A stretch of DNA of 64,000 bases from Burkholderiaceae bacterium (GTDB lineage: Bacteria > Pseudomonadota > Gammaproteobacteria > Burkholderiales > Burkholderiaceae_C). The notes beneath the pieces were generated by a model. It did no database searches. It was not told the DNA's origin and was given only the letters and a program-made list of their open reading frames with translations. Shown here piece by piece: positions 16,846 through 25,154 of the stretch (positions within the stretch are counted from its first letter, which is position 1; each line of letters begins with the position of its first letter). The stretch is taken from assembly GCA_024235995.1 (NCBI GenBank), contig JACKLI010000001.1, forward strand, positions 186,001 through 250,000, read 5' to 3'. The position numbers and the translations under genes were made by a program.

Positions 16846-18496
16846 GGGCCATCTCCAGCTTGGCTTGCGCGGGCGCGAACAGCGCGGCCCCGGTGCGCGA
16901 CGGGCCGAAGCGCAGCACCATGGCCAGGAAGTGGCCAACGAAGATCAGGTGGCTGAGCACCATCAGCGAGCCGCCCACGCTGCGCCACTCCAGGTAGGGA
17001 ATCGTCACCCGCACCGACTCGATGAAGGGCTTGCTGGCGTCCAGCATGGCCAGGCCCTGCAGCCAGCCGCCGTAGGTCAGGAAGACGAAGTAGATGCCGA
17101 TGCCGATGGCCGCCAGCCAGAAGTGCAGCGAGATCAGGCGCGGGTACGGCCATTCCCAGTGCAGCACGCGCGGCAGCATGAAGTAGATGGCGCCGAACAG
17201 CACCATGGTGACGAAGCCGTAGGCGCCCAGGTGCGCGTGCGCCACCGTGAAGTGGGTGAAGTGCGCCACCTGCTGGACGCTGCGCAGCGCCTCGAACGAG
17301 CCCTGCAGCGACGACAGCATGTACATGAAGCCGCCGAACATCATGAAGCGCAGCGTGGGCGAGTAGCGCGCCAGGTGCATGCGCCCCCACATGGTGCCGG
17401 CCATGTTGATGGAGAACGCGATGACCGGGATGATCATCATCATGCTCTGCACGATCGACAGCGTGATCAGCCAGCCCGGCACCGGCCCGCCCACCAGGTG
17501 GTGGCCGCCCACCTGGGCGTAGAAGAAGGCCAGTGTCCAGAAGCCCAGCAGCGACAGGTTGTACGAGCGCACGCGCCGCCCGATCACCTTGGGCAGGAAG
17601 TAGTAGATGGCGCCGATGCTGACCGGCGTGAACCACAGGCCCAGCACGTTGTGGCCGTACCACCAGTTGGTCGTGGCCTGCTCCACCCCGAAGTGCACGC
17701 CCGGCAGCTTGGCCACGATGAACAGCAGCGAGATCCACAGCAGCGCCGCCACGTGGTACCAGACGCTCACGTACAGCGACTCGACCTTGCGGTTGACCAG
17801 GGTGTAGAGCACCGAGCCGATGATGCAGACGAAGCCCGCCACCAGGAAGATGCCGATCTGCCACGGGATCTCCAGGTACTCCATGCCCGCCGTCCAGCCC
17901 GAGCCGATGGCGCCAATGGCGCTGGCGATGCCGACGTTGATCAGCGCGCCGCCCATCATCACCCACATCGGGCCGTGCAGGCGGGTGCGCAGCAGGCGCG
18001 GCAGCAGCCAGACGATGATGCCCAGCGCCGCGTTGGTGATCCAGCCGTACAGCACGGCCGTTAGGTGGATGGTGCGGATGCGGCCGAAGGTCATCCACGC
18101 GTCGGACACCAGCCAGTCGGGCCAGTGCAGCTTGAGCGACGCCGTCAGGCCGGCGATGGAGCCCAGCAGCAGCCACATGCAGGCGAAGGCGATGAACATG
18201 AAGACCGGAAACGCCGTAGAGTTGTCGGCCTCCACGCGCTGCTCGATGTCCTGCGGGTCCTCGGCCTCGCCCTCGCCCTCGCCGTGCGCGGCGGTCACCG
18301 CCTGCTGGAAGCGCCCCTGCGCCTGCTCGCCCAGCGCCGGGTCGTCCGCCTTGCCGACCTCGCCGCGGGCGAAGATCGTCGCCGCGGCCTTGGGGTTCTC
18401 CATCAACAGCCCCTTGCGCAACGACCAGATGAAGACAAAGAGCCCGATGATCGATAGCAAGAAGGCACCCAGCAAACTCAGAATGGCGCTGTCCAT
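16835..18496 (-). CDS. ccoN: cbb3-type cytochrome c oxidase subunit I
   Basis: 553-residue, 12-helix haem-copper oxidase core that reduces O2. Haem/CuB histidines are visible in RIRTIHLTAVLYGW, WWYGHNVLGLWFTP, AQVGGHHLVGGP and HFTVAHAHLGAYGF. Unlike classic CcoN it begins with a separate membrane helix and basic turn (GLFVFIWSLRKGLL, about 18-31) resembling the small CcoS protein, then an acidic Glu/Gly-rich linker (about 70-85) before the core. First gene of the operon ccoN-ccoO-cytochrome c-SCO-membrane protein. An FNR-like box with a well-spaced -10 is upstream, in line with oxygen-responsive control. Confidence 0.95.
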   Translation of the reverse strand: MDSAILSLLGAFLLSIIGLFVFIWSLRKGLLMENPKAAATIFARGEVGKADDPALGEQAQGRFQQAVTAAHGEGEGEAEDPQDIEQRVEADNSTAFPVFMFIAFACMWLLLGSIAGLTASLKLHWPDWLVSDAWMTFGRIRTIHLTAVLYGWITNAALGIIVWLLPRLLRTRLHGPMWVMMGGALINVGIASAIGAIGSGWTAGMEYLEIPWQIGIFLVAGFVCIIGSVLYTLVNRKVESLYVSVWYHVAALLWISLLFIVAKLPGVHFGVEQATTNWWYGHNVLGLWFTPVSIGAIYYFLPKVIGRRVRSYNLSLLGFWTLAFFYAQVGGHHLVGGPVPGWLITLSIVQSMMMIIPVIAFSINMAGTMWGRMHLARYSPTLRFMMFGGFMYMLSSLQGSFEALRSVQQVAHFTHFTVAHAHLGAYGFVTMVLFGAIYFMLPRVLHWEWPYPRLISLHFWLAAIGIGIYFVFLTYGGWLQGLAMLDASKPFIESVRVTIPYLEWRSVGGSLMVLSHLIFVGHFLAMVLRFGPSRTGAALFAPAQAKLEMAHGK

Positions 18497-18603
18497 GGCG
18501 GCTTCCTATGGTGGTGAGACATGCGCCCTGGGCGGGCCATCGGCAACGCGCTGGCCCGCTCGAGGCCCGGTGTTGACGACAGCCCCGTCGGGCGCGGTGC
18601 CCG

Positions 18604-18647
18604 TTTATGCCCCAGCTGCGCAAGCTTGTCATCTTGACGTGGGACAA
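18604..18647 (-). promoter_or_regulatory. Candidate FNR/ANR-type promoter of the cbb3 operon
   Basis: On the minus strand TTGTC-CCAC-GTCAA (18634-18647) matches the FNR/ANR consensus TTGAY-N4-RTCAA with one mismatch. 24 bases downstream is CATAAA (18604-18609), close to the spacing of a class II FNR-dependent -10. A wider palindrome CTTGTC-N12-GACAAG overlaps it. The ccoN start is about 108 bases further on. Confidence 0.5.
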
Positions 18648-18710
18648 GGCATGGCTGGCAGCAGGGTTTCCACGCAATCATCGCTGCGGCAAGCCCTGGC
18701 GCGGCCAAAG

Positions 18711-18736
18711 AAAAAGCCGCCCGAAGGCGGCTTTTT
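18711..18736 (-). terminator. Rho-independent terminator after tRNA-fMet
   Basis: Perfect AAAAAGCCGCC-CGAA-GGCGGCTTTTT structure. It is symmetrical, so it can stop transcripts on both strands; on the minus strand it ends the tRNA transcript 12 bases after the CCA end. Confidence 0.92.
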
Positions 18737-18747
18737 GATCAAAAACC

Positions 18748-18824
<77 letters not shown>

Positions 18825-18835
18825 GCAAGCTTGAA

Positions 18836-18841
18836 ATTATA
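18836..18841 (-). promoter_or_regulatory. -10 box for tRNA-fMet
   Basis: TATAAT on the minus strand, 11 bases before the mature tRNA 5' end and just past the rplQ stop. It suggests the tRNA has its own promoter besides read-through from the ribosomal operon. No clear -35 box is visible in the rplQ 3' end. Confidence 0.5.
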
Positions 18842-18849
18842 ACCTATTT

Positions 18850-19236
18850 TTATTCGGCCTTGGGCTCGTCACCCGCTTCGGGGCGATCCAGCAGCTCAAC
18901 GAAGGCCATCGGTGCGTTGTCGCCGACGCGAAAGCCCATCTTCAGGATGCGCGTGTAGCCGCCCGGACGGGCCTTGAAGCGCGGACCCAGGTCGGTGAAC
19001 AGCTTGGCCACGCTGGCGTCGTCGCGCAGGCGGGCAAAGGCCAGGCGGCGGTTGGCCACGCTGTCGTTCTTGGCCAGGGTGATCATGGGCTCGATCACGC
19101 GGCGCAGTTCCTTGGCCTTGGGGACCGTGGTCTTGATCGCCTCGTGGGCAATCAGCGAGTTCATCATGTTGCGCAGCATCGCCAGGCGATGCGAGCTGGT
19201 GCGGTTGAGTTTGCGCAGGCCGTGACCGTGTCGCAT
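18850..19236 (-). CDS. rplQ: 50S ribosomal protein L17
   Basis: 128 residues, large-subunit protein near the peptide exit tunnel. Start ATG at 19236 with GAAAGGA upstream gives the invariant MRHGHGLRKLNRTSSHRLAM. Conserved TTVPKAKELRRVIEPMITLAK follows. An in-frame ATG 60 bases upstream is ignored. Last gene of the alpha operon, following rpoA. Confidence 0.98.
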   Translation of the reverse strand: MRHGHGLRKLNRTSSHRLAMLRNMMNSLIAHEAIKTTVPKAKELRRVIEPMITLAKNDSVANRRLAFARLRDDASVAKLFTDLGPRFKARPGGYTRILKMGFRVGDNAPMAFVELLDRPEAGDEPKAE

Positions 19237-19326
19237 GGTGCTTTTCCTTTCTTGCCTTGTTGTGCAGGCCGCCGGATCAGGTACGGCCTGGTGCACGAAA
19301 CGCCGCCCGAGGATGGGCGGCTACTA

Positions 19327-19359
19327 TGAAACCAATAGCTTTCAGCGCTTGTCCAGACC
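19327..19359 (+). repeat. Dispersed-repeat half copy at the 3' end of rpoA
   Basis: AACCAATAGCTTTCAGCGCT followed by TGTCCAG. It matches the 5' half of the repeat family and includes the rpoA stop codon (TCA at 19342 on the plus strand), so the last few rpoA codons (LDKR-stop) are shared with it. It may be a true copy or coincidence with conserved codons. Confidence 0.5.
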
Positions 19360-20334
19360 CGACGGGGGCCAGTTTTCGAGCTTCATGCCCAGGGTGAGGC
19401 CGCGCGAGGCCAGCACTTCCTTGATCTCGTTGAGCGACTTGCGGCCCAGGTTGGGGGTCTTGAGCAGCTCGTTCTCGGTGCGCTGGATCAGATCGCCGAT
19501 GTAGTAGATGTTCTCGGCCTTCAGGCAGTTGGCCGAGCGCACCGTCAGCTCCAGCTCATCGACCGGACGCAGCAGGATCGGGTCGAACGTCGTCGGGGCG
19601 CGCTGGGCGGTCGGCTCGAACAGGCCGTCGATCGCCGGGCCTTCGAGCTGCGCGAACACCGCCAGCTGCTCGACCAGGATCTTGGCCGACGCGCGCACCG
19701 CCTCCTCGGCGGTGATGGCGCCGTTGGTCTCGATCTCCATCACCAGCTTGTCCAGGTCGGTGCGCTGCTCGACGCGCGCGTTCTCGACCGCGTAGCTGAC
19801 GCGCTTGACCGGCGAATACGAGGCGTCGAGCACGATGCGGCCGATCGACTTGGTGGTCTCGTCGGCGTAGCGGCGCAGCGTGCCGGGCACGTAGCCGCGG
19901 CCCTTCTCGACCTTGATCTGCATGTCCAGCTTGCCGCCTTGCGACAGGTTGGCGATGACGTGCTGCGGGTTGACGATCTCGACGTCGTGCGGCGTCTGGA
20001 TGTCGGCCGCGGTGACCACGCCCTCGCCGTCCTTGCGCAGGCTGAGCGTGACCTCGTCGCGGTTGTGCAGCTTGAACACCACGCCCTTCAAGTTGAGCAG
20101 GATGTTGACCACGTCCTCCTGGACGCCGTCGATGCTGGAGTATTCGTGCACCACGCCGGCGATCGTCACCTCGGTGGGCGCGTAGCCCACCATGGACGAC
20201 AGCAGCACGCGGCGCAGGGCGTTGCCCAGGGTGTGCCCATAGCCGCGCTCGAAGGGCTCGAGCGTGACCTTGGCCTTGTGCTCGCTCAAGGGCTCGACGT
20301 GGATGGCTTTGGGTTTCAGCAATTGGCTTTGCAT
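19342..20334 (-). CDS. rpoA: DNA-directed RNA polymerase alpha subunit
   Basis: 330 residues. The N-terminal dimerisation domain (FERGYGHTLGNALRRVLLSS, about 28-47) assembles the polymerase; the C-terminal domain (ENIYYIGDLIQRTENELLKTPNLG) binds UP elements and activators. The ending LENWPPSGLDKR differs from the enteric PPASIADE type and coincides with a dispersed-repeat half copy. Lies between rpsD and rplQ, the normal alpha-operon order. Confidence 0.98.
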   Translation of the reverse strand: MQSQLLKPKAIHVEPLSEHKAKVTLEPFERGYGHTLGNALRRVLLSSMVGYAPTEVTIAGVVHEYSSIDGVQEDVVNILLNLKGVVFKLHNRDEVTLSLRKDGEGVVTAADIQTPHDVEIVNPQHVIANLSQGGKLDMQIKVEKGRGYVPGTLRRYADETTKSIGRIVLDASYSPVKRVSYAVENARVEQRTDLDKLVMEIETNGAITAEEAVRASAKILVEQLAVFAQLEGPAIDGLFEPTAQRAPTTFDPILLRPVDELELTVRSANCLKAENIYYIGDLIQRTENELLKTPNLGRKSLNEIKEVLASRGLTLGMKLENWPPSGLDKR

Positions 20335-20447
20335 TCTTCAGACTTCCTCTCAATACCCCCGGCTCGTTACACCGGTAAGGCTGGTGAAGCGCCAAACCCG
20401 CCAGGGATGGCGGGCTGGAACTGGGTGCGTCGACGGGCGCGCAAGAA

Positions 20448-21071
20448 TCAGCGCGAGTACAGTTCGACGATCAGCGACTCGTTGATGTCCGCGCCGAACT
20501 CGTCGCGGTCCGGCACCTTCTTGAACGTGCCTTCGGCCTTGTCGGCATTGACCTCGACCCAGCCCGGGAAACCCACCTGGCCGGCCAGTTGCAGCGCCTC
20601 GAGCACGCGCGTCTGCTTCTTGGACTTCTCGCGCACGGCCACCACGTCGCCGGCCTTGACCAAGTACGACGGGATATTGACCGGCTGGCCGTTGACGGTG
20701 ACCGCCTTGTGCGACACCAGCTGGCGCGCCTCGGCGCGGGTGGAGCCGAAGCCCATGCGGTAGACCACGTTGTCCAGGCGCGACTCCAGCAGCGACAGCA
20801 GGTTGGAGCCGGTGTTGCCGCGGCGGCGCTCGGCCTCGGCGAAGTAACGGCGGAACTGCTTCTCCAGCACGCCGTACATGCGCTTGACCTTCTGCTTCTC
20901 GCGCAGCTGCAGGCCGTAGTCGGAGGTTCGCTGGCCCGAGGTGCGGCCGTGCTGGCCGGGCTTGGATTCGAACTTGACCTTGTCGGTGATCGAGCGGCGC
21001 GCGCTCTTCAGGAACAGGTCGGTGCCTTCACGGCGGGAGAGTTTGGCCTTGGGGCCGAGATAGCGTGCCAC
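20448..21071 (-). CDS. rpsD: 30S ribosomal protein S4
   Basis: 207 residues; primary 16S rRNA binder and, in relatives, translational repressor of the alpha operon. Starts MARYLGPKAKLSRREGTDLF and carries an S4 RNA-binding domain (about 97-160: RLDNVVYRMGFGSTRAEARQ). The length suits the betaproteobacterial form. Between rpsK and rpoA. Confidence 0.98.
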   Translation of the reverse strand: MARYLGPKAKLSRREGTDLFLKSARRSITDKVKFESKPGQHGRTSGQRTSDYGLQLREKQKVKRMYGVLEKQFRRYFAEAERRRGNTGSNLLSLLESRLDNVVYRMGFGSTRAEARQLVSHKAVTVNGQPVNIPSYLVKAGDVVAVREKSKKQTRVLEALQLAGQVGFPGWVEVNADKAEGTFKKVPDRDEFGADINESLIVELYSR

Positions 21072-21203
21072 GTGAGCTTCCTTTTACATGTCATCTGCCA
21101 CGGCCGTTTCCGCCGTGGGAGCCGCAGAACCGAATGCCTGCGGCGGTGGGCTTAAAAAACACAAGGACGGCATGCGAAGCCATGCCGTGTCGACCCGTCG
21201 TTA

Positions 21204-21608
21204 TCAGATCCGGCGGCGTTTCTGCGGACGGCAGCCGTTGTGCGGCACCGGCGTCACGTCGGAAATGGAGTTGATGCGAATGCCCAGCGCGGCCAGGGCG
21301 CGCACCGAGGACTCGCGGCCAGGGCCGGGGCCCTTGATCTCGACGTCCAGGTTCTTGATGCCCTGGTCGATGGCCGCGCGGCCGGCCACTTCGGACGCCA
21401 CCTGGGCGGCGAACGGCGTGGACTTGCGCGAGCCCTTGAAACCCTGGCCACCCGAGGACGCCCACGACAAGGCGTTGCCCTGGCGGTCGGTGATGGTGAT
21501 GATGGTGTTGTTGAACGACGCGTGCACGTGCGCAATGCCGTCCGCGATGTTCTTGCGGACTTTCTTGCGAACGCGTTGCGCGGCGTTGCTGGCGGGAGCT
21601 TTGGCCAT
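21204..21608 (-). CDS. rpsK: 30S ribosomal protein S11
   Basis: 134 residues; part of the small-subunit platform. Conserved core HVHASFNNTIITITDRQGNA and the ending VTPVPHNGCRPQKRRRI identify it. A lysine/arginine-rich N-terminal tail is normal. A 132-base gap without genes precedes rpsD. Confidence 0.98.
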   Translation of the reverse strand: MAKAPASNAAQRVRKKVRKNIADGIAHVHASFNNTIITITDRQGNALSWASSGGQGFKGSRKSTPFAAQVASEVAGRAAIDQGIKNLDVEIKGPGPGRESSVRALAALGIRINSISDVTPVPHNGCRPQKRRRI

Positions 21609-21626
21609 GTTTGAACGGTTCCTTGA

Positions 21627-21992
21627 TTATTTCTTCAGCGACTGCGCGGCCTTGCGCGGACCCTTGCGCGTGCGTGCGTTGGTGCGCGTACGCTGGCCGC
21701 GCATCGGCAGGCCGCGGCGGTGGCGGAAACCCCGGTAGCAGCCGATGTCCATCAAGCGCTTGATGTTCATCGTGGTCTCGCGGCGCAGGTCGCCCTCGAT
21801 CGTGTACTTGGCGATCTGGTCGCGGATCTTTTCCTGGTCGCCGTCCGTCAGGTCCTTGACCTTCTTGGAGTAGGCGATGCCGCAGGCGTCGCAGATGTCG
21901 CGCGCGCGCTGACGGCCGATGCCGAAGATCGCCGTCAGGCCGATTTCGGTGTGCTGATGCGGCGGAATGTTGATACCAGCAATACGTGCCAT
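21627..21992 (-). CDS. rpsM: 30S ribosomal protein S13
   Basis: 121 residues; contacts the 50S subunit and P-site tRNA. Begins MARIAGINIPPHQHTEIGLT, includes the helix-two-turn-helix region, and ends in the basic tail RGQRTRTNARTRKGPRK. First gene of the alpha block after rpmJ. Confidence 0.98.
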   Translation of the reverse strand: MARIAGINIPPHQHTEIGLTAIFGIGRQRARDICDACGIAYSKKVKDLTDGDQEKIRDQIAKYTIEGDLRRETTMNIKRLMDIGCYRGFRHRRGLPMRGQRTRTNARTRKGPRKAAQSLKK

Positions 21993-22034
21993 GGTGGGTA
22001 TGTCCTCTTGAACTATCTGACCGGCAAGCGGGGC

Positions 22035-22148
22035 TCAGCCCTGGCGCTGCTTGTGACGCGGGTCGGTGCAGATGACGCGAACCACACCCTTGCGACGGAT
22101 GATCTTGCAGTTACGGCAAATTTTCTTGACCGAAGCTGACACTCTCAT
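22035..22148 (-). CDS. rpmJ: 50S ribosomal protein L36
   Basis: 37-residue zinc-ribbon ribosomal protein. Reads MRVSASVKKICRNCKIIRRK followed by GVVRVICTDPRHKQRQG. The Cys-x2-Cys and Cys...His ligands are all present, so this is the zinc-containing (C+) form. Between secY and rpsM. No infA lies next to it (the 99 bases to secY hold no gene), unlike in many Burkholderia-type clusters. Confidence 0.97.
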   Translation of the reverse strand: MRVSASVKKICRNCKIIRRKGVVRVICTDPRHKQRQG

Positions 22149-22247
22149 TTCATTCTCCTAAAACCCTTGTGCCCGAGGCCTTTGGCCCAGCGGGACGGCA
22201 TTCATGTTGACGTTGGCAAACCAATAATCTTTTCTCGACACCGGCGC

Positions 22248-23567
22248 TCAGCCGCCAACGGTGGTCTTGAAATTGGCCTTCTTGAGCAGCGACTCGTACT
22301 GCTGGCTCATCATGTAGTTCTGCACCTGGGCCATGAAGTCCATGGTGACCACCACCAGAATCAGCAACGAGGTGCCGCCGAAGTAGAACGGCACGTTGTA
22401 GCGCAAGATCAGGAACTCGGGCAGCAGGCAGACCAGCGTCACGTAGATGGCGCCCACCAGCGTCAGCCGCATCAGGATCTTGTCGATGTACTTGGCGGTC
22501 TGCTCTCCCGGACGAATGCCCGGAATGAACGCCCCGCTCTTTTTCAGGTTGTCGGCGGTCTCGCGGCTGTTGAACACCAGCGCCGTGTAGAAGAAGCAGA
22601 AGAAGATGATCGCCGTGGCGTACAGCAGCACGTAGATCGGCTGGCCCGGCGACAGCGTGGAGGCGATGTCCTTGAGCCACAGCATCGAGTCGCCGGTGCT
22701 GAACCAGCCCACCACCGTGGCCGGCAGCAGGATGATCGACGAAGCGAAGATGGGCGGAATCACGCCGGCCATGTTCAGCTTGAGCGGCAGATGCGACGAT
22801 TGCCCGCCGTACACCTTGTTGCCCACCTGGCGGCGCGCGTAGTTGACCAGGATCTTGCGCTGGCCGCGTTCGACGAACACCACGAAATAGGTCACCAGGC
22901 ACACCACGGCGACGATGAACAGTGCCACGATGATGCTCATGGCACCCGTACGCACCAGCTCCATCAGGCCGCCCACGGCGCCCGGCAGGCCGGCCGCGAT
23001 GCCCGCGAAGATCAGGATCGAGATGCCGTTGCCCAGGCCGCGCTCGGTGATCTGCTCGCCCAGCCACATCAGAAACAGGCTGCCCGCCGTCAGGCTGACC
23101 ACCGCCGTCAGGCGAAAGCCCCAGCCCGGGCTGATGACCAGGCCCTGCGAGGCCTCCAGCGCGACGGCGATGCCGAAGGACTGGAACGTGGACAGGCCCA
23201 GCGTGCCGTAGCGGGTGTACTGGGTGATCTTGCGCTGCCCGGACTGGCCCTCTTTCTTGAGGGCCTCGAACGCGGGCATGACGTAGGTCATCAACTGCAT
23301 GATGATCGACGCCGAAATGTACGGCATGATGCCCAGCGCGAACACGGTGAAGCGCGACAGCGCCCCGCCCGAGAACATGTTGAACAGGTTCAGGATGCCG
23401 CCCTGCTGGCTCTGGAACAGTTGACGCAACTGGTCCGGGTTGATGCCAGGCACGGGAATGTGCGCGCCGATCCGGTACACGACCAGCGCGCCCAGCAAAA
23501 AGAACAGGCGGCGGCGCAGATCGCCGTACTTGCCTGTCTTTGCGACTTGGTTTGCGCCAGTAGCCAC
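22248..23567 (-). CDS. secY: Preprotein translocase subunit SecY
   Basis: 439 residues, ten membrane helices; forms the channel of the Sec translocon with SecE and SecG. Conserved segments: IPVPGIN near the plug, GTLGLSTFQSFGIA, the cytoplasmic loop VERGQRKILVNYARRQVGNK, and IRPGEQTAKYIDKIL. Last gene of the spc block, after rplO. Normal length. Confidence 0.98.
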   Translation of the reverse strand: MATGANQVAKTGKYGDLRRRLFFLLGALVVYRIGAHIPVPGINPDQLRQLFQSQQGGILNLFNMFSGGALSRFTVFALGIMPYISASIIMQLMTYVMPAFEALKKEGQSGQRKITQYTRYGTLGLSTFQSFGIAVALEASQGLVISPGWGFRLTAVVSLTAGSLFLMWLGEQITERGLGNGISILIFAGIAAGLPGAVGGLMELVRTGAMSIIVALFIVAVVCLVTYFVVFVERGQRKILVNYARRQVGNKVYGGQSSHLPLKLNMAGVIPPIFASSIILLPATVVGWFSTGDSMLWLKDIASTLSPGQPIYVLLYATAIIFFCFFYTALVFNSRETADNLKKSGAFIPGIRPGEQTAKYIDKILMRLTLVGAIYVTLVCLLPEFLILRYNVPFYFGGTSLLILVVVTMDFMAQVQNYMMSQQYESLLKKANFKTTVGG

Positions 23568-23597
23568 GTCAGTCGATCGCTTTCTGATGGGCCGGCA

Positions 23598-24029
23598 TCA
23601 AGCCAGCGCGCCGCCGGCCGCCTCGATGGCCGCCTTGGCACCCGCCGTCGCGCCGATGCCCGTCAGCTTGACGGCACGGGTCAGCTCGCCGCTCTTGATG
23701 ACCTTGACCACGCGGGCCAGCTCGCGCACCAGCCCCGCCTGCTTGAGCGTGAGCAGGTTCACCTCGGCCTGGCCCAGGCGGTCGAGCTCACCCAGAGTGA
23801 TCTCGGCGTTGTACTTGAGCGAGGCCGACTTGAAACCGCGCTTGGGCAGGCGACGCTGCATGGGCATCTGGCCGCCTTCGAAGCCGACCTTGTGGTAGCC
23901 GCCCGAACGGGACTTCTGGCCCTTGTGGCCGCGGCCGGCCGTCTTGCCCAGGCCGGAGCCGATGCCGCGCCCGACGCGGCGGCGCGGGCGCTTGGCGCCG
24001 TCACCGGGTTTGATGCTGTTGAGTTCCAT
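23598..24029 (-). CDS. rplO: 50S ribosomal protein L15
   Basis: 143 residues; assembly protein of the large subunit. Starts MELNSIKPGDGAKRPRRRVG and contains GSGLGKTAGRGHKGQKSRSG and GFEGGQMPMQRRLPKRGF. Sits between rpmD and secY. Confidence 0.98.
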   Translation of the reverse strand: MELNSIKPGDGAKRPRRRVGRGIGSGLGKTAGRGHKGQKSRSGGYHKVGFEGGQMPMQRRLPKRGFKSASLKYNAEITLGELDRLGQAEVNLLTLKQAGLVRELARVVKVIKSGELTRAVKLTGIGATAGAKAAIEAAGGALA

Positions 24030-24041
24030 CTCGCAAATTCC

Positions 24042-24227
24042 TCAGACGATGCGGACCAGGTAGTCGATCTTGTTGATCATGCCGCGCACCGCGGGCGTGT
24101 CCTGCAGCTCGCGCACGCTGTTGAGCTTGCGCAGGCCCAGGCCACGCACGGTGGCGCGGTGGTCCATCTTGCAGCCGATGGGGCTGCGCACCAGTTGGAC
24201 CTTGACGGTCTTGGTTTGCTGTGTCAT
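24042..24227 (-). CDS. rpmD: 50S ribosomal protein L30
   Basis: 61 residues with the L30 core VQLVRSPIGCKMDHRATVRG and LGLRKLNSVRELQDTPAVRG. Separated from rpsE and rplO by about 11 bases each, so clearly co-transcribed. Confidence 0.97.
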   Translation of the reverse strand: MTQQTKTVKVQLVRSPIGCKMDHRATVRGLGLRKLNSVRELQDTPAVRGMINKIDYLVRIV

Positions 24228-24238
24228 GCCATCACTCC

Positions 24239-24760
24239 TCAGGCGGTGAAGATGTCTTCGACCGACTTGCCGCGCTTGGCCGCCACTTCGGAGGCCGTGG
24301 TGCAGTTGTTCAGCGCATCCAGCGTGGCACGCACCATGTTGTAGGGGTTGGACGTGCCGTGGCTCTTGGCCACGATATCGGTGATGCCCAGCACCTCGAA
24401 CACCGCGCGCATCGGGCCGCCGGCGATGATGCCGGTGCCGCGCGGCGCGGGCGCCATCATCACGGTGGCGGCGCCGTGGTGGCCCGTCACGTTGTGGTGG
24501 ATGGTGCCGTCTTTGAGCGAGACCTTGCGCAGGTTGCGGCGCGCCTCGTCCATGGCCTTCTGCACGGCGGCGGGCACTTCCTTGGACTTGCCCTTGCCCA
24601 TGCCGACACGGCCATCGCCATCGCCCACCACGGTGAGCGCGGCAAAACCCAGAATCCGGCCGCCCTTGACCACCTTGGTCACGCGGTTGACCGAAATCAT
24701 CTTCTCGCGCAGGCCGTCCTCCGGACCGTCACCTTGCGTTCTTGCCTGAAACCTTGCCAT
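24239..24760 (-). CDS. rpsE: 30S ribosomal protein S5
   Basis: 173 residues; takes part in decoding fidelity and mRNA unwinding. The N-terminal double-stranded RNA-binding domain has VNRVTKVVKGGRILGFAALT; the C-terminal domain has GTGIIAGGPMRAVFEVLGI. Between rplR and rpmD. Confidence 0.98.
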   Translation of the reverse strand: MARFQARTQGDGPEDGLREKMISVNRVTKVVKGGRILGFAALTVVGDGDGRVGMGKGKSKEVPAAVQKAMDEARRNLRKVSLKDGTIHHNVTGHHGAATVMMAPAPRGTGIIAGGPMRAVFEVLGITDIVAKSHGTSNPYNMVRATLDALNNCTTASEVAAKRGKSVEDIFTA

Positions 24761-24777
24761 CTTGTCCGTCCTCGCAA

Positions 24778-25143
24778 TCAGAACTGCAGGCCCGCTTCGC
24801 GGGCTGCCTCGGCCAGCGCCTTGACGCGGCCGTGATACGCAAAACCGGCGCGGTCGAACGCCACCTGCTCGACGCCGGCGGCCTTGGCACGCTCGGCGAT
24901 ACGCTTGCCGATCACCTGCGCGGCCGCCACGTTGGCGCCCTTGCCCGCGCCGCCCAGCTGCTTGCGCATCTCGGCTTCGGCCGTGGAAGCGCTGGCCAGC
25001 ACGCGCGCGCCGTCGCCGGAAATGACGGCGGCGTAGATGTGCAGGTTGGTGCGGTTGACGGTCAGGCGGGCCACGCCTTGCGTCGCGATGCGGATGCGCG
25101 TCTGGCGGGCACGGCGAAGACGCTGCTCTTTCTTGGTCATCAT
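24778..25143 (-). CDS. rplR: 50S ribosomal protein L18
   Basis: 121 residues; binds 5S rRNA with L5. Begins MMTKKEQRLRRARQTRIRI; two tandem ATGs are present, and I keep the first (25143) because close relatives have a residue before TKKEQ. Conserved NRTNLHIYAAVIS and VAFDRAGFAYHGRVKALAEA. Confidence 0.97.
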   Translation of the reverse strand: MMTKKEQRLRRARQTRIRIATQGVARLTVNRTNLHIYAAVISGDGARVLASASTAEAEMRKQLGGAGKGANVAAAQVIGKRIAERAKAAGVEQVAFDRAGFAYHGRVKALAEAAREAGLQF

Positions 25144-25154
25144 GATGCAGGTCC

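Noticed and set aside
22149..22247. Possible infA between secY and rpmJ
   Set aside because: The 99 bases are too short and have no IF1-like frame.
22167..24344. 725-codon frame antisense to secY, rplO and rpmD
   Set aside because: It runs through four conserved ribosomal/translocase genes in the typical high-GC shadow frame.
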